NCBI GenBank assembly: GCA_041784625.1
Contig: JBHBDS010000082.1
Location: 1-14,662 of the forward strand
Length of the DNA stretch: 14,662 bases
DNA from: JAUNKE01 sp041784625
GTDB lineage: Bacteria; Bacillota; Clostridia; Peptostreptococcales; Filifactoraceae
Direction of reading: 5' to 3'
In this document: piece by piece, positions 1 through 8,525 of the stretch
Numbering within the stretch: the stretch's first letter is position 1
Layout of the letters: each line of letters begins with the position of its first letter
Position numbers and translations under genes: made by a program
The notes under the pieces: model-generated
Seen by the model: the letters and a program-made list of their open reading frames with translations, nothing else
Told to the model about the DNA's origin: nothing
Databases searched by the model: none

Positions 1-60
1 GAGTTTTGTAACTCCGATGAAGTTTCAAGTAAATATGCAAAACCCTTAATATCCCTTTTG

Positions 61-100
61 TAGCGAGGTAGCAAACTCAATGCTATCTCGCTCTATTTTT
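61..100 (+). terminator. Intrinsic terminator of an upstream unit
   Basis: The arms GCGAGGTAGCA (63-73) and TGCTATCTCGC (81-91) form an 11-bp stem with one G-U pair and a 7-nt loop, followed by CTCTATTTTT. It should end a transcript entering from the left. Two frames are open from the left edge (stops near 47 and at 61-63), so the last codons of an upstream gene could lie in bases 1-63, but nothing there is recognisable. Confidence 0.75.
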
Positions 101-245
101 CGATAAAATATCCTAAGCTTTGCACCTATCGCTTCCTCTCATCTCCCGCCATTTTCTATCCAGTGTACAATCCCAGTTTATTCCCCCACTTCTTCTGTTC
201 AGCCCCCTCCTCTATCGAATACGATCTAATTTTATCCGATAAAAT
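94..245. promoter_or_regulatory. Operator-like dyads upstream of fba
   Basis: The gap between the terminator and the fba promoter has no gene. It holds a perfect 17-bp dyad at 229-245: ATTTTATC, one central C, GATAAAAT. An imperfect relative, TATTTTTC next to GATAAAAT, lies at 94-109 on the tail of the terminator. The better copy is about 90 bp upstream of the likely fba -10 box, so it could bind a dimeric regulator. I do not recognise the regulator; the site is not an obvious Rex or Fur consensus. Confidence 0.4.
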
Positions 246-337
246 GATCCAGCGAGAAGAATATTTTGTCAAATAAATTACTTCGGTAATTTTTATAAAT
301 AATTCCATTTCGCTGTATTCTTTTTTCAAAATTGGGA

Positions 338-367
338 TATAATATAGATAGAAAAAATTTAGGAGGG
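338..367 (+). promoter_or_regulatory. fba -10 box and ribosome site
   Basis: A perfect TATAAT lies at 338-343. No good -35 hexamer sits 16-18 bp upstream, so the promoter may rely on an activator or on upstream A/T tracts. AGGAGGG at 361-367 is a strong ribosome binding site 4 nt before the ATG at 372 and fixes that start. Confidence 0.6.
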
Positions 368-371
368 TACT

Positions 372-1313
372 ATGGCTTTAATAAATAGTCGTGAAATCTT
401 TAAGAATGCGTACGCTGGAAAATATGCAATCGGCGCATTTAATGTAAACAATCTGGAAATCATCCAAGGAATCGTTGGCGCTGCACAGGCTCTCGACTCT
501 GCGGTAATTCTTCAAGTTTCCGCAGGCGCAAGAAAATATGCAAACCCAATTTATCTTAGAAAACTTGTTGAAGCAGCAGTAGAAGAAACCAATCTTCCAA
601 TCGTGCTTCACTTAGACCACGGAGACAGCTTCGAGCTTTGCAAACAATGTATCGACGACGGATTTACTTCCGTAATGATCGACGGCTCTGCACTTCCATA
701 CGAGGAAAATGTGGCACTTGCACAAAGAGTTGTAGAATATGCGCACGCAAGAAATGTAACCGTAGAAGCGGAACTAGGCAAACTGGCTGGCGTGGAAGAT
801 GATGTCAACGTAAGCGCTGAGGATGCAACATACACTGATCCAGAGCAAGCAGTAGATTTTGTAAAAAGAACAGGCGTAGATTCTCTTGCCATCGCAATCG
901 GAACAAGCCACGGCGCATACAAATTCACGGGCGAGCCAAAACTCGATTTCGCAAGATTGGAGCAAATTTCAAATCTGCTTCCAGAATTCCCATTGGTGTT
1001 GCACGGAGCGTCTTCTGTTATTCCAAAGTACCTCGAACTCAACAATAAATACGCCGGACAAATTCCAGGCGCAAAAGGTGTGCCAGAAGAAATGCTAAGC
1101 CAAGCATCCAAACTCGGCGTTTGTAAAATCAACGTTGATACAGACCTTCGTATGGCAATGACTGCTGCAATCCGTCAAGTGTTTGCAGAAAATCCATCCG
1201 AATTTGACCCGAGAAAATATCTTGGCCCAGGAAGAGATGCGATCAAAGAAATCGTAGAACACAAAATCAAAAATGTATTTGGTTCTGCTGGCTCTGCAAA
1301 ACATTTCCGCTAA
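372..1313 (+). CDS. fba: Class II fructose-bisphosphate aldolase
   Basis: Zinc-dependent aldolase that reversibly cleaves fructose 1,6-bisphosphate into dihydroxyacetone phosphate and glyceraldehyde 3-phosphate, in cytosolic glycolysis and gluconeogenesis. The 313-residue length is normal for the family. Visible motifs in order: GAFNVNN (21-27); LHLDHG (79-84) with catalytic Asp82 and zinc ligand His83; EAELG (132-136); GTSHGAYK (177-184) with zinc ligand His180; LHGASS (210-215) with zinc ligand His211; and the phosphate-binding NVDTD (254-258). The start is set by AGGAGGG just upstream. The gene is monocistronic: a strong terminator follows 32 bp after the stop. The related tagatose-bisphosphate and ketose-bisphosphate aldolases share this fold, but the motif set and housekeeping context favour Fba. 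Confidence 0.95.
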   Translation: MALINSREIFKNAYAGKYAIGAFNVNNLEIIQGIVGAAQALDSAVILQVSAGARKYANPIYLRKLVEAAVEETNLPIVLHLDHGDSFELCKQCIDDGFTSVMIDGSALPYEENVALAQRVVEYAHARNVTVEAELGKLAGVEDDVNVSAEDATYTDPEQAVDFVKRTGVDSLAIAIGTSHGAYKFTGEPKLDFARLEQISNLLPEFPLVLHGASSVIPKYLELNNKYAGQIPGAKGVPEEMLSQASKLGVCKINVDTDLRMAMTAAIRQVFAENPSEFDPRKYLGPGRDAIKEIVEHKIKNVFGSAGSAKHFR

Positions 1314-1344
1314 TCTAAAGACGACTAGAATATGATGAATATGG

Positions 1345-1369
1345 GGGTTGGCGCTGCCAGCCCTTTTTT
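1345..1369 (+). terminator. fba terminator
   Basis: GGGTTGGC (1345-1352) pairs with GCCAGCCC (1356-1363) across a GCT loop and runs straight into TTTTTT (1364-1369). The 8-bp GC-rich stem with a U-run makes a strong terminator. It separates fba from the HAD gene, which would then need its own promoter or readthrough. Confidence 0.9.
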
Positions 1370-1389
1370 GAGATAACAAGGAGCTTCGA

Positions 1390-2181
1390 ATGCTAAACTT
1401 TAATGAGAAAAAAGGCTTCATCTGTGATATGGACGGTGTAATCTATCACGGAAATATGATTTTGCCTGGCGTGCCAGAATTTATCGACTGGCTGTATCGT
1501 GAGGAAAAAGATTTTTTGTTTTTGACCAACAATAGCGGCTACACTCGCAAAGAGCTGCAGCAAAAATTAGCTCGCATGGGGCTTGATGTACCTGAAAAGA
1601 ATTTTTATACTTCAGCACTTGCAACGGCGGCGTTTTTGAAAGAGCAATCTCCTGGCTGCTCCGTATACACCATCGGTGAGGCGGGACTTCACAACGCACT
1701 GTATGACGCTGGCATCACGATGAACGATGTCAACCCAGACTATGTTGTAATCGGCGAGGGAAAATCCTACTCGCTCGACACTTTGACAAAAGCGACTAAC
1801 CTCGTGCTAAAGGGAGCAAAACTCATCGGCGCAAACTCAGACGTTTCTGGCCCGATTGAAAACGGAATCGCTCCTGCATGCCGTGCCCTCGTTGCTCCAA
1901 TCGAAATGGCGACGGGCAAAGAGGCGTATTTTTGTGGCAAACCAAACCCACTGATGATGCGCTCGGGGCTCAAACTCCTCGGCATTCGTGAAGCGGACGC
2001 TGTGATGGTCGGCGATCGAATGGACACCGACATTATCTCGGGCCTTGAAAGCGGAATGAGCACCGTGCTCGTACTCTCTGGCGTCTCCACGAGAGAAACG
2101 CTCCGCACCTACGCTTATCGCCCTTCCATCGTTTTGGATGGCGTTGGGGATATTGTCAAAGAAGCAGAAAAAACGAGATAG
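1390..2181 (+). CDS. HAD-IIA (NagD/AraL-like) sugar-phosphatase family hydrolase
   Basis: A 263-residue haloacid-dehalogenase phosphatase of subfamily IIA. Motif I is DMDG (13-16), with nucleophile Asp13 and acid/base Asp15. Motif II is TNNSGYTR (46-53). The motif III lysine lies in CGKPNP (Lys184), and motif IV is GDRMDTD (208-214). The large C2-type cap lies between motifs II and III. Family members remove phosphate from sugar phosphates, p-nitrophenyl phosphate or nucleotides; the substrate cannot be read from sequence. AAGGAG at 1379-1383 sits 6 nt before the ATG. The gene follows the fba terminator in the same direction and has its own terminator, so any link to glycolysis (for example metabolite repair) rests on position alone. 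Confidence 0.88.
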   Translation: MLNFNEKKGFICDMDGVIYHGNMILPGVPEFIDWLYREEKDFLFLTNNSGYTRKELQQKLARMGLDVPEKNFYTSALATAAFLKEQSPGCSVYTIGEAGLHNALYDAGITMNDVNPDYVVIGEGKSYSLDTLTKATNLVLKGAKLIGANSDVSGPIENGIAPACRALVAPIEMATGKEAYFCGKPNPLMMRSGLKLLGIREADAVMVGDRMDTDIISGLESGMSTVLVLSGVSTRETLRTYAYRPSIVLDGVGDIVKEAEKTR

Positions 2182-2296
2182 ACTGCACTTCTTACTTCAA
2201 CACCAACGTATACTTTTGCATGGTTATGTTGCGGTTGACAACGCAAGAAGGTGGCTGATCAAGAAAAAAATTATATGGATACAATACAAGGAGCAC

Positions 2297-2334
2297 AACT
2301 GCCAACAATTTTTCAGAATGCTGGCAGTTTTTTT
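2297..2334 (+). terminator. Terminator of the HAD gene
   Basis: AACTGCCA (2297-2304) pairs with TGGCAGTT (2322-2329), followed by a T-run to 2334. The 17-nt loop is rather large. The 115 bp between the HAD stop and this hairpin show no recognisable gene, only an isolated RBS-like AAGGAG at 2288-2293 without a meaningful frame. Confidence 0.7.
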
Positions 2335-2370
2335 GTAGGCTTGCTCTGTTCGTACTCAAAGAAATAAATA

Positions 2371-2412
2371 GGCGGTGCTGCTGAATGATTAATCTCATTC
2401 TACAACACCACC
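2371..2412 (-). terminator. Long imperfect hairpin, likely end of the rocB transcript
   Basis: GGCGGTGCTGCTGAATGA (2371-2388) pairs with most of TCATTCTACAACACCACC (2395-2412) over a 6-nt loop. Both flanks are A/T rich. The minus strand reads TATTTATTTC after the stem and the plus strand reads TTTTCC. It lies between the convergent HAD and rocB genes, about 125 bp past the rocB stop, so it may serve both directions. Confidence 0.5.
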
Positions 2413-2537
2413 TTTTCCTTTATTTTCTTCTATTTTCGACTAATTTTTCTCAACATTCTTTTGAAACTGAGCGACTTGCATCAGTCCGCATCTACCACAT
2501 AGTATTTCAATGGGGATTTGCTTTATTTTTACTCTGC

Positions 2538-4196
2538 TTATTTATTGTTGAGCAAGTTCATCACGGTTTTGTAAACAAGCTCTGGCGTTACTTTGAAGCT
2601 ATAGTTTTTCTCCAATCTCTCGGTGAACTTGTGCGCATCATGTCCGAAGCAGCCGATGTCAAGCACTGGCAAGGACAATTTTTGCATATCTTCGAGTGGA
2701 ATCACATATTTTGATCCGAAGCCTGGCATATTATTTTTGAGCGCTGCGATAATCGCTGGATCTTTTGGCGCTGCACCGTAGCTTAGGTCCGAAATATATG
2801 GGAAGAATTTTTTGTAAACCAATTTGTAGCTTGTTTCTGTCGTATTTACCGCATTGTCTACTGCATCGATCAGCGCTTTGTCTTTTGGATTTGTTCCATC
2901 GATGTAGATATGTGGGTAGTATGGTGGCGAGAAGTAAACTACAACTACTGGATCTTGGTCTTTCCACAGTGAGTGAAGTTTTTCGACCATTTTTTGCGCA
3001 TGAACTCTCGTGTCGATTCCGTCGATTTTGAGAAGCTCATCATTGTATGCTTTTAGAATATTTTCTACGTCTGGATTTTCTGCTTTTACTTTTTCAAGAA
3101 GCTCGGTGTATGTGATGGTTCTTGCAACCCATGGAAGCGGCTTGTAATTTCTGCTTGTCGCCATATCGCAGAATTTTTTGTACTGAACGTTGAGTTTTTC
3201 TACCACACCTTCAAATGCTTCTTGCGCCGCATTTTTCATTTTTTCAAGCACCATATCTGGTGTCGAAGAATGCGTTGCGTAGTTGAAGTAAAGCACCGCA
3301 GTTTTTCCTACTTGCACGGAGTATTCGGTTTTTTGGTCTCTTTGGTATAGCGAAATCGGTGGCAATGAGACTTCGCCGTCCACCTCGTCACAGAACTCGG
3401 TGTTCATGTTGATTCTCGTCATAATTGCGGAAGAAATTTCGTTTGGATCCACGCCATTGAACGCCTCACCAACATGCGTTTCTTTTCCTACCACAAAGAA
3501 AGATGGCATCAGTTTTCCAACCGTTCCGATGTAAACATATTTTGTTTCGTCGCCTTCAAACTCTGCCGTCATATAGTCCGTGTCCAAAAGCGCAAGATAT
3601 TCGAATCCCTCGGTGTCCATCATCTCTGCTAGTTTTGGAACAACCGCAAACATTCCGCCCGAGTTGCTCTCCTCGTCGCACACTGCAGCAAAAATCAGAT
3701 TGCCTTCAAAATTTTCGATGTCTTTAGCGATCTCTTCCATGATTCCCATGATCACGGCATCGCCCGCTTTCATATCGAATATTCCACGTCCAAAAAGATA
3801 CTCTCCGCTCTCTAGATCTCTCTTCGCCGCTGGAGTAAGTTGAACGTCTTTTAGCTTTTCCATCAATTCATATGGTTTGTTTGCATACTGCGCAAGGTTG
3901 CCGTAGTCCGAGATTCCTACTGTGTCTGTGTGTCCAATCATCACAACCGTTTTGTTGGATTTTGCTTTTTGTCCACGAAGAATCGCAATCACGCTTTTTC
4001 TGCCAAGTTCATCGTTGAGGTCCACATAAAAAAGATCTTCTGGGTGCGCCTTGTAGTATGGCATCTCCTCAAAAATCTCGTATACTTTTCGTACCGAATC
4101 AAGTTCTCCTGGCGTATCCACCACGCTCAGCTCGCCAGTTAGCGCCAAAGTGATTTCTTCGATACGCTTTGACAATTGTTCATTAATATAGTTCAT
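2538..4196 (-). CDS. rocB: RocB-family M20 metallohydrolase
   Basis: A 552-residue zinc-dependent peptidase/deacylase of clan MH, close in length and layout to Bacillus RocB ('arginine utilization protein'). Motifs: GHTDTV (88-93) with a metal-binding His and a catalytic Asp; GRGIFDMKAG (136-145) with the bridging-metal Asp141; CDEESNSGGM (173-182) with the general-base/metal Glu pair; and a C-terminal GHDAH (518-522) with the last metal His. The region between about 210 and 400 is the lid/dimerisation insert. The ATG at 4196 is chosen over one 36 bp upstream because GGGAGGG lies just before it. It is transcribed alone, towards the HAD gene. RocB's exact substrate is poorly established even in Bacillus, so the symbol denotes family rather than a proven role in arginine catabolism; no other roc genes are visible. 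Confidence 0.85.
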   Translation of the reverse strand: MNYINEQLSKRIEEITLALTGELSVVDTPGELDSVRKVYEIFEEMPYYKAHPEDLFYVDLNDELGRKSVIAILRGQKAKSNKTVVMIGHTDTVGISDYGNLAQYANKPYELMEKLKDVQLTPAAKRDLESGEYLFGRGIFDMKAGDAVIMGIMEEIAKDIENFEGNLIFAAVCDEESNSGGMFAVVPKLAEMMDTEGFEYLALLDTDYMTAEFEGDETKYVYIGTVGKLMPSFFVVGKETHVGEAFNGVDPNEISSAIMTRINMNTEFCDEVDGEVSLPPISLYQRDQKTEYSVQVGKTAVLYFNYATHSSTPDMVLEKMKNAAQEAFEGVVEKLNVQYKKFCDMATSRNYKPLPWVARTITYTELLEKVKAENPDVENILKAYNDELLKIDGIDTRVHAQKMVEKLHSLWKDQDPVVVVYFSPPYYPHIYIDGTNPKDKALIDAVDNAVNTTETSYKLVYKKFFPYISDLSYGAAPKDPAIIAALKNNMPGFGSKYVIPLEDMQKLSLPVLDIGCFGHDAHKFTERLEKNYSFKVTPELVYKTVMNLLNNK

Positions 4197-4236
4197 TGTT
4201 CCCTCCCAAAATAATGAAATTATTTTCAACAAACTA

Positions 4237-4265
4237 ATTCTATCATATTATCAGTTACTCAACAA
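4237..4265 (-). promoter_or_regulatory. Probable rocB promoter
   Basis: On the minus strand TTGTTG (plus 4260-4265) lies 17 bp from TAGAAT (plus 4237-4242), about 40 bp before the rocB ATG. Spacing is ideal and each box matches consensus in 4 to 5 positions. The rest of the intergenic DNA up to about 4420 holds no recognisable gene. Confidence 0.5.
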
Positions 4266-4493
4266 CCTAAAAAAACGCTTTCACAAAGCTGAGCATTGTT
4301 CTCACTGCGCCGAATTTTTTCAAAATGATGAGTCCAATCTTTTGCTGATCAATTTTGTTCCACAAGAGAGTATTCAAAACGCCATTCCTATGGTAGAATA
4401 AACCACAAGCAATTTGAACAAAGGAGTATCGCAGGAATTTGCAATATTTTGTGGTGGATATGCTGCCAAGGATGTTGCGTTTGCAAAAAAATT

Positions 4494-4970
4494 ATGACGA
4501 AAGATAATATTATTGAGTTGGTGGAATCCCTTGTCGAAGAACATGATGAGCGTGACCCTTTTGCACTTTGCGAGTGTTTGGATATTTTTGTAATGATGTA
4601 TGATTTTACAGGCGAAATCCAAGGCTACTGCTTTACCTATGAGGATGTCCAGTCGGTTGTCATCAATAACAATCTCAACCGCTTCATGAAAAAATATATT
4701 TGCGCCCACGAGTTGGGTCATCTTTTGATGCATGATTATTTTGCAAAACATATCGACGTGACTGTATACGATATGACCGCAAAACCTGAGTATGAGGCAA
4801 ATCTTTTTGCTGCCGAGCTTCTGATCACTGACGAATCCGTGTTTGATCTGCTCGAGACCTACCCGAATTATTATGATGTCGCAAAAGAACTGTCCGTCAG
4901 CATCGAGCTGCTCAATTTGAAAGTGCAACTGCTGCGACATAAGGGACACAAACTAAATCCTGTTCTGTAA
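4494..4970 (+). CDS. Orphan ImmA/IrrE-type metallopeptidase
   Basis: A 158-residue soluble zinc peptidase of the ImmA/IrrE (COG2856) group. The active site is visible as HELGH (72-76), and a downstream EANLFAAELL (101-110) supplies the third ligand Glu. ImmA proteins relieve phage or ICE repression by cleaving a partner HTH repressor. No HTH gene is adjacent; the neighbours are rocB and pyc, both on the other strand. The ATG at 4494 has no ribosome site. A clear AAGGAG lies at 4422-4426, far upstream, and the frame stays open leftwards with only a TTG (4449) as alternative, adding a Cys-rich 15-residue N-terminus. Either the start is unusual, or the gene is a decayed remnant of an element that lost its N-terminus. 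The domain call is firm; start and role are not. Confidence 0.8.
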   Translation: MTKDNIIELVESLVEEHDERDPFALCECLDIFVMMYDFTGEIQGYCFTYEDVQSVVINNNLNRFMKKYICAHELGHLLMHDYFAKHIDVTVYDMTAKPEYEANLFAAELLITDESVFDLLETYPNYYDVAKELSVSIELLNLKVQLLRHKGHKLNPVL

Positions 4971-5000
4971 TCATCCCACAGTAATCATTCCAAAAATATT

Positions 5001-5035
5001 TTCATCATGTTTTTTGCGCAAAAGAAAATGATGAA
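5001..5035 (-). terminator. Probable pyc terminator (hairpin between convergent genes)
   Basis: TTCATCAT (5001-5008) pairs with ATGATGAA (5028-5035). A second pairing, with TTTT against AAAA around a TTTGCGCAAA core, sits inside it. Read on the minus strand the stem is followed by AATATTTTT, as expected for the end of pyc. It may also stop the plus-strand peptidase transcript. Confidence 0.6.
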
Positions 5036-5093
5036 GTCACCTCCACCATTTTCATCTGATCTATTTTTTTGTTTCTCTGTTTTTTCAACAAAA

Positions 5094-8000
5094 CTACCCT
5101 TCCATCACGACAAGGAGCTGTCCCGCTTTGATCTGCTCTTTTTCTTTGACGAGGATTTCCTTGACGACTCCATCTTCTTTTGCCATCACAACGGTTTCCA
5201 TTTTCATTGCCTCGATGATCATCAGCGTTTGATTTTGCTTGACTTTTTCGCCTGCGCTGACAAGAATTTTTGCGATCGTGCCTGGAATCGCCGCACCGAT
5301 TTCATTTGGGTTTTGCGGGTCGGCCATCGCGGTGTAGACTACCGATTCTTTTTTGCCAGAATGTTTATCGAACACACGGATTTCTCGTCGATTTCCGTTG
5401 ACTTCAAAAGCGAGCGTGCGGTATCCTTCGGCGTCGAGTTGTCCGATCGAGAGCAGTTTGGTCACGAGTTTGCGTCCTTTTTTGACTTCGATCTCTGCCA
5501 TCTCGCCTTCTTTGAGCCCGTGGAAAAATACATCCGAGCCCATGTGCTGCAGATCGCCATATTGTTTGTACGCATCGAGATAATCTTCAAAAACTTTGCC
5601 GTAAAGCGCAAAGGCGAGCGCATCTTTCATATCCGCTTTGATTTTGTGTTTTTCTTCGAGCATCTGAATTGTGCCTTCAAAGTCAAAATCTTCGAGCAAG
5701 AGCCCTGGTCGCACGGTGATCGGCTCTTCCCCTTTGAGCACCATTTTTTGAATATCTTCTGGGAATCCGCCCATCGGCTGTCCCATCATTCCTTTGAAGT
5801 ATGCGACAACGGAGTCTGGATAGGTGAGATTTTGTCCTTTTTCAACAATGTTTTCTGGTGTGAGATCATTTTGCATCATAAAGATGGCAAAGTCCCCGAC
5901 CATTTTGGATGACGGCGTTACCTTTACGATGTCGCCGACCATGTAGTTGACGCTTTTGAACATTTCTTTGACTTCTTCAAAACGGTGTCCGAGCCCAAAA
6001 CTTTCGACTTGTGGACGAAGATTCGAGTATTGACCGCCTGGAATTTCATATTTGTACACTTCGGTTGTTCCCGATTTTAGATCAGATTCAAATTTTGCGT
6101 ACACTGGTCGCACCGCCGCCCAATATCTGGACACTTCTTCGATGCGATCTAGATCAATTCCTGTCGCACGCTCCGTGTTCTCGAGCGCTGCTACGACGGA
6201 GTTGAGTGCGGGCTGACTGGTCAGTCCCGACATCGAGTTGAACGCTGTATCGACGATATCTACGCCTTCTTCTGCCGCCATCAGCACGGTTGCCACGCCA
6301 TTGCCCGAGGTGTCGTGCGTGTGGAGATGAATCGGAATCGAAATTTCTTGCTTGAGCGCACGAATTAATTTACTTGCTGCGTATGGCTTGAGCAAGCCAG
6401 ACATATCTTTGATGCCCAAAATATGCGAACCTGCTTTTTCGATTTCTTTTGCCATATCGACATAGTATTTTAGATTATATTTATCTCTTGTCTCATCAAG
6501 AATATCTCCTGTATAGCAGATGCATGCCTCGGCGATTTTGTCGTTTGCACGCACTTCATCTATCGCAGGGATCATGCCATCCATCCAGTTGAGCGAGTCA
6601 AAAATTCGGAAAATATCGATGCCGTTTTTTGCCGACTCTCGGATGAATTCTCGGTTCACATTGTCTGGATAATTTTTATAGCCGACCGCATTGCTACCAC
6701 GAATCAGCATTTGGAACAAAATATTTGGGATTCTCTCACGAAGCTCCTGCAATCTTCGCCATGGCGATTCATGTAGGAATCGATACGCCACGTCAAAAGT
6801 TGCACCGCCCCACATCTCCAGCGAGAACAGATCCTGTCCGTACACCGAAGTCGCTTTGGCAATCTTGGTCATATCTTTGGTTCGAACTCTCGTCGCCATC
6901 AGCGATTGGTGCGCATCACGCATCGTCGTATCCGTGATGAGCAGTTTTTTCTGCGCATGAATCCACTCAATCAGTCCGTCGATTCCACGCTCGTCGAGAA
7001 TTTGTTTTGTGCCATAGAGATTTTCTTGGCTAAGTCCCGACGGAACTGGCGGCACGTCAAAATCTGGCTTATGCCCTTTGGTCTGGTTCACAATCACTTC
7101 GCCAAGGTAATTGAGCAGTTTGAGCTCACGGTCATTTTTGGGACGAATATCAAAAAGCTGTGGATTCTCTGCAATAAAATGCGTGTCGCAACGCCCCTCA
7201 GCAAAACTTTCCGTATTCAGCACATTGATGAGGAATCCGATATTGGTTTTTACCCCCGCGACCGTCGTCTCTTTGAGCGAACGAATTGATTTTCGAATTG
7301 CATCTTCAAAAGTTCTCGAATGCGAAGTCACTTTTACGAGCAACGAATCGTAGTATGGCGAAATCACTGAGCCCGCCGAGGAGTTGCCGCCATCCAGACG
7401 AATCCCAAAACCCGAGCCCGAACGATACACGTCGATTCTTCCTGTGTCTGGAGCAAAATCATTCGACGGATCTTCTGTCGTCACACGGCACTGAATCGCA
7501 TAGCCTTGTGGACGAATGCTTTCTTGCGATGGAATGTTGATCTCCTTGGAGTCCAGCGCATAGCCCTCCGCAATCAGAATCTGGCTCTGCACGATATCGA
7601 TGCCCGTCACCATTTCGGTGATCGTGTGTTCGACTTGGATTCTTGGATTCATCTCGATAAAATAATGATTGTTCTCCTTATCGAGCAAAAATTCTACCGT
7701 GCCCGCATTTTCATAGCCTACCGCACGAGCAATTTTGATCGCATCAGCACAAATCTGCTGTCTTTTTTCTTCGGAAATCGAAATCGCTGGCGTGAACTCG
7801 ATAATTTTTTGGTGACGTCGCTGAATGGAGCAATCCCTCTCGTACAAATGCACGATGTTGCCATGTTTGTCGCCGAGAATTTGCACCTCGATATGTTTTG
7901 GGCTTTCGAGATATTTTTCGATAAAAACATCTTCCACTCCAAACGCTTTTTTTGCCTCAGAGCTTGCATTATGATATGCTTCGATCAGATCGCCCTCGTT

Positions 8001-8525
8001 GTGCACGATGCGCATTCCACGACCGCCGCCGCCTGCTGATGCTTTGATCATCACAGGAAAACCTGCGAGCTTTGCAAACTCGAGTGCTTCACGATCGTTT
8101 TGGATTGGTTTTTCGACACCAGGGATCGTCGGTACTTGCGCTTTTTTTGCCACGATTTTGGACTGGATTTTGTCCCCGAGCGCATTGATCATCGTTTCAT
8201 TTGGCCCGATAAAAGCAATGCCAGCCTCTTCACATCTGCGCGCAAACTCGGCATTTTCTGCCAAAAAACCATAACCTGGATGAATCGCATCCACGCCTTT
8301 TTTGAGCGCAAGTCGAATGATCTCGTCCATATTAAGATACGCCTCGACAGGATTTTTGTCCTTGCCCACGAGATAGGATTCGTCCGCTTTGGTGCGGAAG
8401 AGCGCCGTCTTGTCCTCTTCGGAATAAATTGCCACCGAGCGAATGCCTAGCTCGCTGCACGCCCTAAAAATTCGAATCGCGATTTCACCACGATTCGCCA
8501 CGAGAATTCTCTTAAATTTTTTCAT
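5094..8525 (-). CDS. pyc: Pyruvate carboxylase
   Basis: A biotin enzyme that makes oxaloacetate from pyruvate, bicarbonate and ATP in the cytosol, the main anaplerotic step. All domains are in one 1143-residue chain, the normal length. The biotin carboxylase domain starts at the N-terminus (LVANRGEIAIR, 8-18), with ATP-grasp glycine loop GGGGRGM (165-171), RDCSIQRRHQK (230-240) and EMNPRIQVEH (291-300). The carboxyltransferase TIM barrel opens with DTTMRDAHQS (532-541) and contains HLHTHDTSGNG. The allosteric/tetramerisation region links to a C-terminal biotinyl domain whose EAMKM places the biotinylated lysine at 1108. The start is preceded by GAGGAGC at good spacing. It is monocistronic, with about 600 bp of non-coding DNA upstream. 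No truncation or missing catalytic motif is seen. Confidence 0.97.
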   Translation of the reverse strand: MKKFKRILVANRGEIAIRIFRACSELGIRSVAIYSEEDKTALFRTKADESYLVGKDKNPVEAYLNMDEIIRLALKKGVDAIHPGYGFLAENAEFARRCEEAGIAFIGPNETMINALGDKIQSKIVAKKAQVPTIPGVEKPIQNDREALEFAKLAGFPVMIKASAGGGGRGMRIVHNEGDLIEAYHNASSEAKKAFGVEDVFIEKYLESPKHIEVQILGDKHGNIVHLYERDCSIQRRHQKIIEFTPAISISEEKRQQICADAIKIARAVGYENAGTVEFLLDKENNHYFIEMNPRIQVEHTITEMVTGIDIVQSQILIAEGYALDSKEINIPSQESIRPQGYAIQCRVTTEDPSNDFAPDTGRIDVYRSGSGFGIRLDGGNSSAGSVISPYYDSLLVKVTSHSRTFEDAIRKSIRSLKETTVAGVKTNIGFLINVLNTESFAEGRCDTHFIAENPQLFDIRPKNDRELKLLNYLGEVIVNQTKGHKPDFDVPPVPSGLSQENLYGTKQILDERGIDGLIEWIHAQKKLLITDTTMRDAHQSLMATRVRTKDMTKIAKATSVYGQDLFSLEMWGGATFDVAYRFLHESPWRRLQELRERIPNILFQMLIRGSNAVGYKNYPDNVNREFIRESAKNGIDIFRIFDSLNWMDGMIPAIDEVRANDKIAEACICYTGDILDETRDKYNLKYYVDMAKEIEKAGSHILGIKDMSGLLKPYAASKLIRALKQEISIPIHLHTHDTSGNGVATVLMAAEEGVDIVDTAFNSMSGLTSQPALNSVVAALENTERATGIDLDRIEEVSRYWAAVRPVYAKFESDLKSGTTEVYKYEIPGGQYSNLRPQVESFGLGHRFEEVKEMFKSVNYMVGDIVKVTPSSKMVGDFAIFMMQNDLTPENIVEKGQNLTYPDSVVAYFKGMMGQPMGGFPEDIQKMVLKGEEPITVRPGLLLEDFDFEGTIQMLEEKHKIKADMKDALAFALYGKVFEDYLDAYKQYGDLQHMGSDVFFHGLKEGEMAEIEVKKGRKLVTKLLSIGQLDAEGYRTLAFEVNGNRREIRVFDKHSGKKESVVYTAMADPQNPNEIGAAIPGTIAKILVSAGEKVKQNQTLMIIEAMKMETVVMAKEDGVVKEILVKEKEQIKAGQLLVVMEG

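Noticed and set aside
4258..4440. A short minus-strand open frame ending near 4258
   Set aside because: No start with a ribosome site, no recognisable protein, and it contains the likely rocB promoter.
5007..5912. A 301-codon plus-strand open frame opposite the 3' end of pyc
   Set aside because: Antisense shadow of a well-conserved pyc coding region; Phe/His/Asp-rich composition is typical of a complement frame.
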